From an uncultured Gammaproteobacteria bacterium (GTDB lineage: Bacteria > Pseudomonadota > Gammaproteobacteria > UBA9214), in NCBI GenBank assembly GCA_905480305.1, contig CAJQPV010000065.1, positions 1 through 6,924 on the forward strand: a DNA stretch of 6,924 nucleotides, given 5' to 3'. Below are positions 6,657-6,924 of this stretch, one piece after another. Below the pieces are notes generated by a model, which saw nothing but the letters and a program-made list of their open reading frames with translations, searched no databases and was not told the DNA's origin. Within the stretch, counting starts at the first letter, position 1; every line of letters begins with the position of its first letter. A program made the position numbers and the translations under genes.

Positions 6657-6725
6657 GTGGAGGCCTTTATTGAAATCTATCAGTTACGACCCAATAGTGC
6701 GGCAGGGGTTCCGGGCGACAGTAAA

Positions 6726-6747
6726 GCCCGGAGTGTAAAGACCGGGC
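6726..6747 (-). terminator. Probable terminator after the DUF4174 gene
   Basis: On the minus strand GCCCGG (6747-6742) and CCGGGC (6731-6726) form an all-GC 6-base-pair stem with a 10-base loop, starting 7 bases after the TAG. It is followed by TTTACT, a short and imperfect T-tract. It likely ends or weakens the DUF4174 transcript before the membrane-protein/BLUF pair. Confidence 0.55.
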
Positions 6748-6754
6748 CATCAGT

Positions 6755-6924
6755 CTAATTCCTTTCACGAATCTCGTTGCGGCGCATCGGCATGGCATCG
6801 ATTTGCGTGAAAATTTCCTGCATATCGATCAACAAAGGGGCGCGGCGCTTCACACTGCCATCCTTACCTATCAGCAGCAGCAGCTGTTCATCGGGATCTA
6901 TTCCGAGCTCAAGCCTGAGTTGTG
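6755..6924 (-). CDS. DUF4174 domain protein, C-terminal fragment
   Basis: The last 55 codons of a gene entering from the right edge, ending at TAG (6757-6755). The visible peptide includes LLLLIGKDGSVKRR and then IFTQIDAMPMRRNEIRERN. The pattern LIGKDGxxKxR followed by a helix and IDAMPMRRxE is characteristic of the C-terminus of DUF4174 proteins. These are small thioredoxin-fold-like proteins of unknown function, often exported. The N-terminus, including any signal peptide, is outside the window. The assignment rests on this tail motif. A terminator-like hairpin follows the stop, so the gene is probably not in the same main transcript as the downstream membrane-protein and BLUF genes. Confidence 0.75.
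   Translation of the reverse strand, partial: QLRLELGIDPDEQLLLLIGKDGSVKRRAPLLIDMQEIFTQIDAMPMRRNEIRERN

Noticed and set aside
6388..6738. A 116-codon plus-strand frame opposite the small membrane protein
   Set aside because: The minus-strand gene has a ribosome site, membrane helices and a conserved-looking tail. The plus frame runs through the terminator region and shows none of these.
6870..6890. A run of CAG triplets near the right edge
   Set aside because: It is four CTG leucine codons in the DUF4174 coding frame, too short to count as a repeat of interest.
1..6924. Search for CRISPR arrays, tRNA genes, insertion-sequence ends and attachment sites
   Set aside because: No regularly spaced repeats, cloverleaf-like sequence, transposase motif or paired terminal repeats were seen by eye.

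Overview
The window looks like chromosomal DNA from a GC-moderate to GC-rich gammaproteobacterium. This is an inference. It rests on the gene families present (acyl-CoA desaturase, HAE-1 RND pump, DUF4174 protein, BLUF photoreceptor), on Shine-Dalgarno sequences of the AGGAG/AAGG type, and on a sigma70-like promoter. I see no insertion sequence, integrase, tRNA, rRNA, CRISPR array or plasmid signature. The window is densely coding, and the longest stretch without a gene is about 190 bases.

Layout, left to right. (1) The N-terminal 41 codons of a membrane fatty-acid desaturase, minus strand, cut by the left edge. (2) A 165-residue cytoplasmic protein of unknown function, minus strand, with a strong ribosome binding site. 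(3) A two-gene RND efflux operon, minus strand: a periplasmic membrane-fusion protein followed by a 1035-residue HAE-1 inner-membrane permease, joined by a 4-base ATGA overlap. (4) Pointing away from the operon, the only plus-strand gene: a 157-residue NYN/LabA-like (DUF88) putative nuclease with GTG start, a recognisable promoter and a structured leader. (5) Convergent with it, a short single-domain BLUF blue-light receptor, minus strand. (6) Directly upstream of BLUF and co-directional, a 117-residue protein with two predicted membrane helices. (7) At the right edge, the C-terminal 55 residues of a DUF4174 protein, minus strand, followed by a probable terminator.

How they work together. The fusion protein and permease form the inner two parts of a tripartite drug/solute exporter. 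The outer-membrane channel and any dedicated regulator are not in the window and must be encoded elsewhere. The BLUF gene and the small membrane-protein gene are 36 bases apart and probably share a transcript, which hints at a light-sensing module of unknown output. The NYN gene appears to be a single-gene unit.

Nothing here is a clear, complete new system. The parts most worth following are the BLUF/membrane-protein pair, the unrecognised 165-residue protein, the structured leaders of the NYN gene and of the 165-residue gene, and a terminator-like hairpin inside the permease gene.
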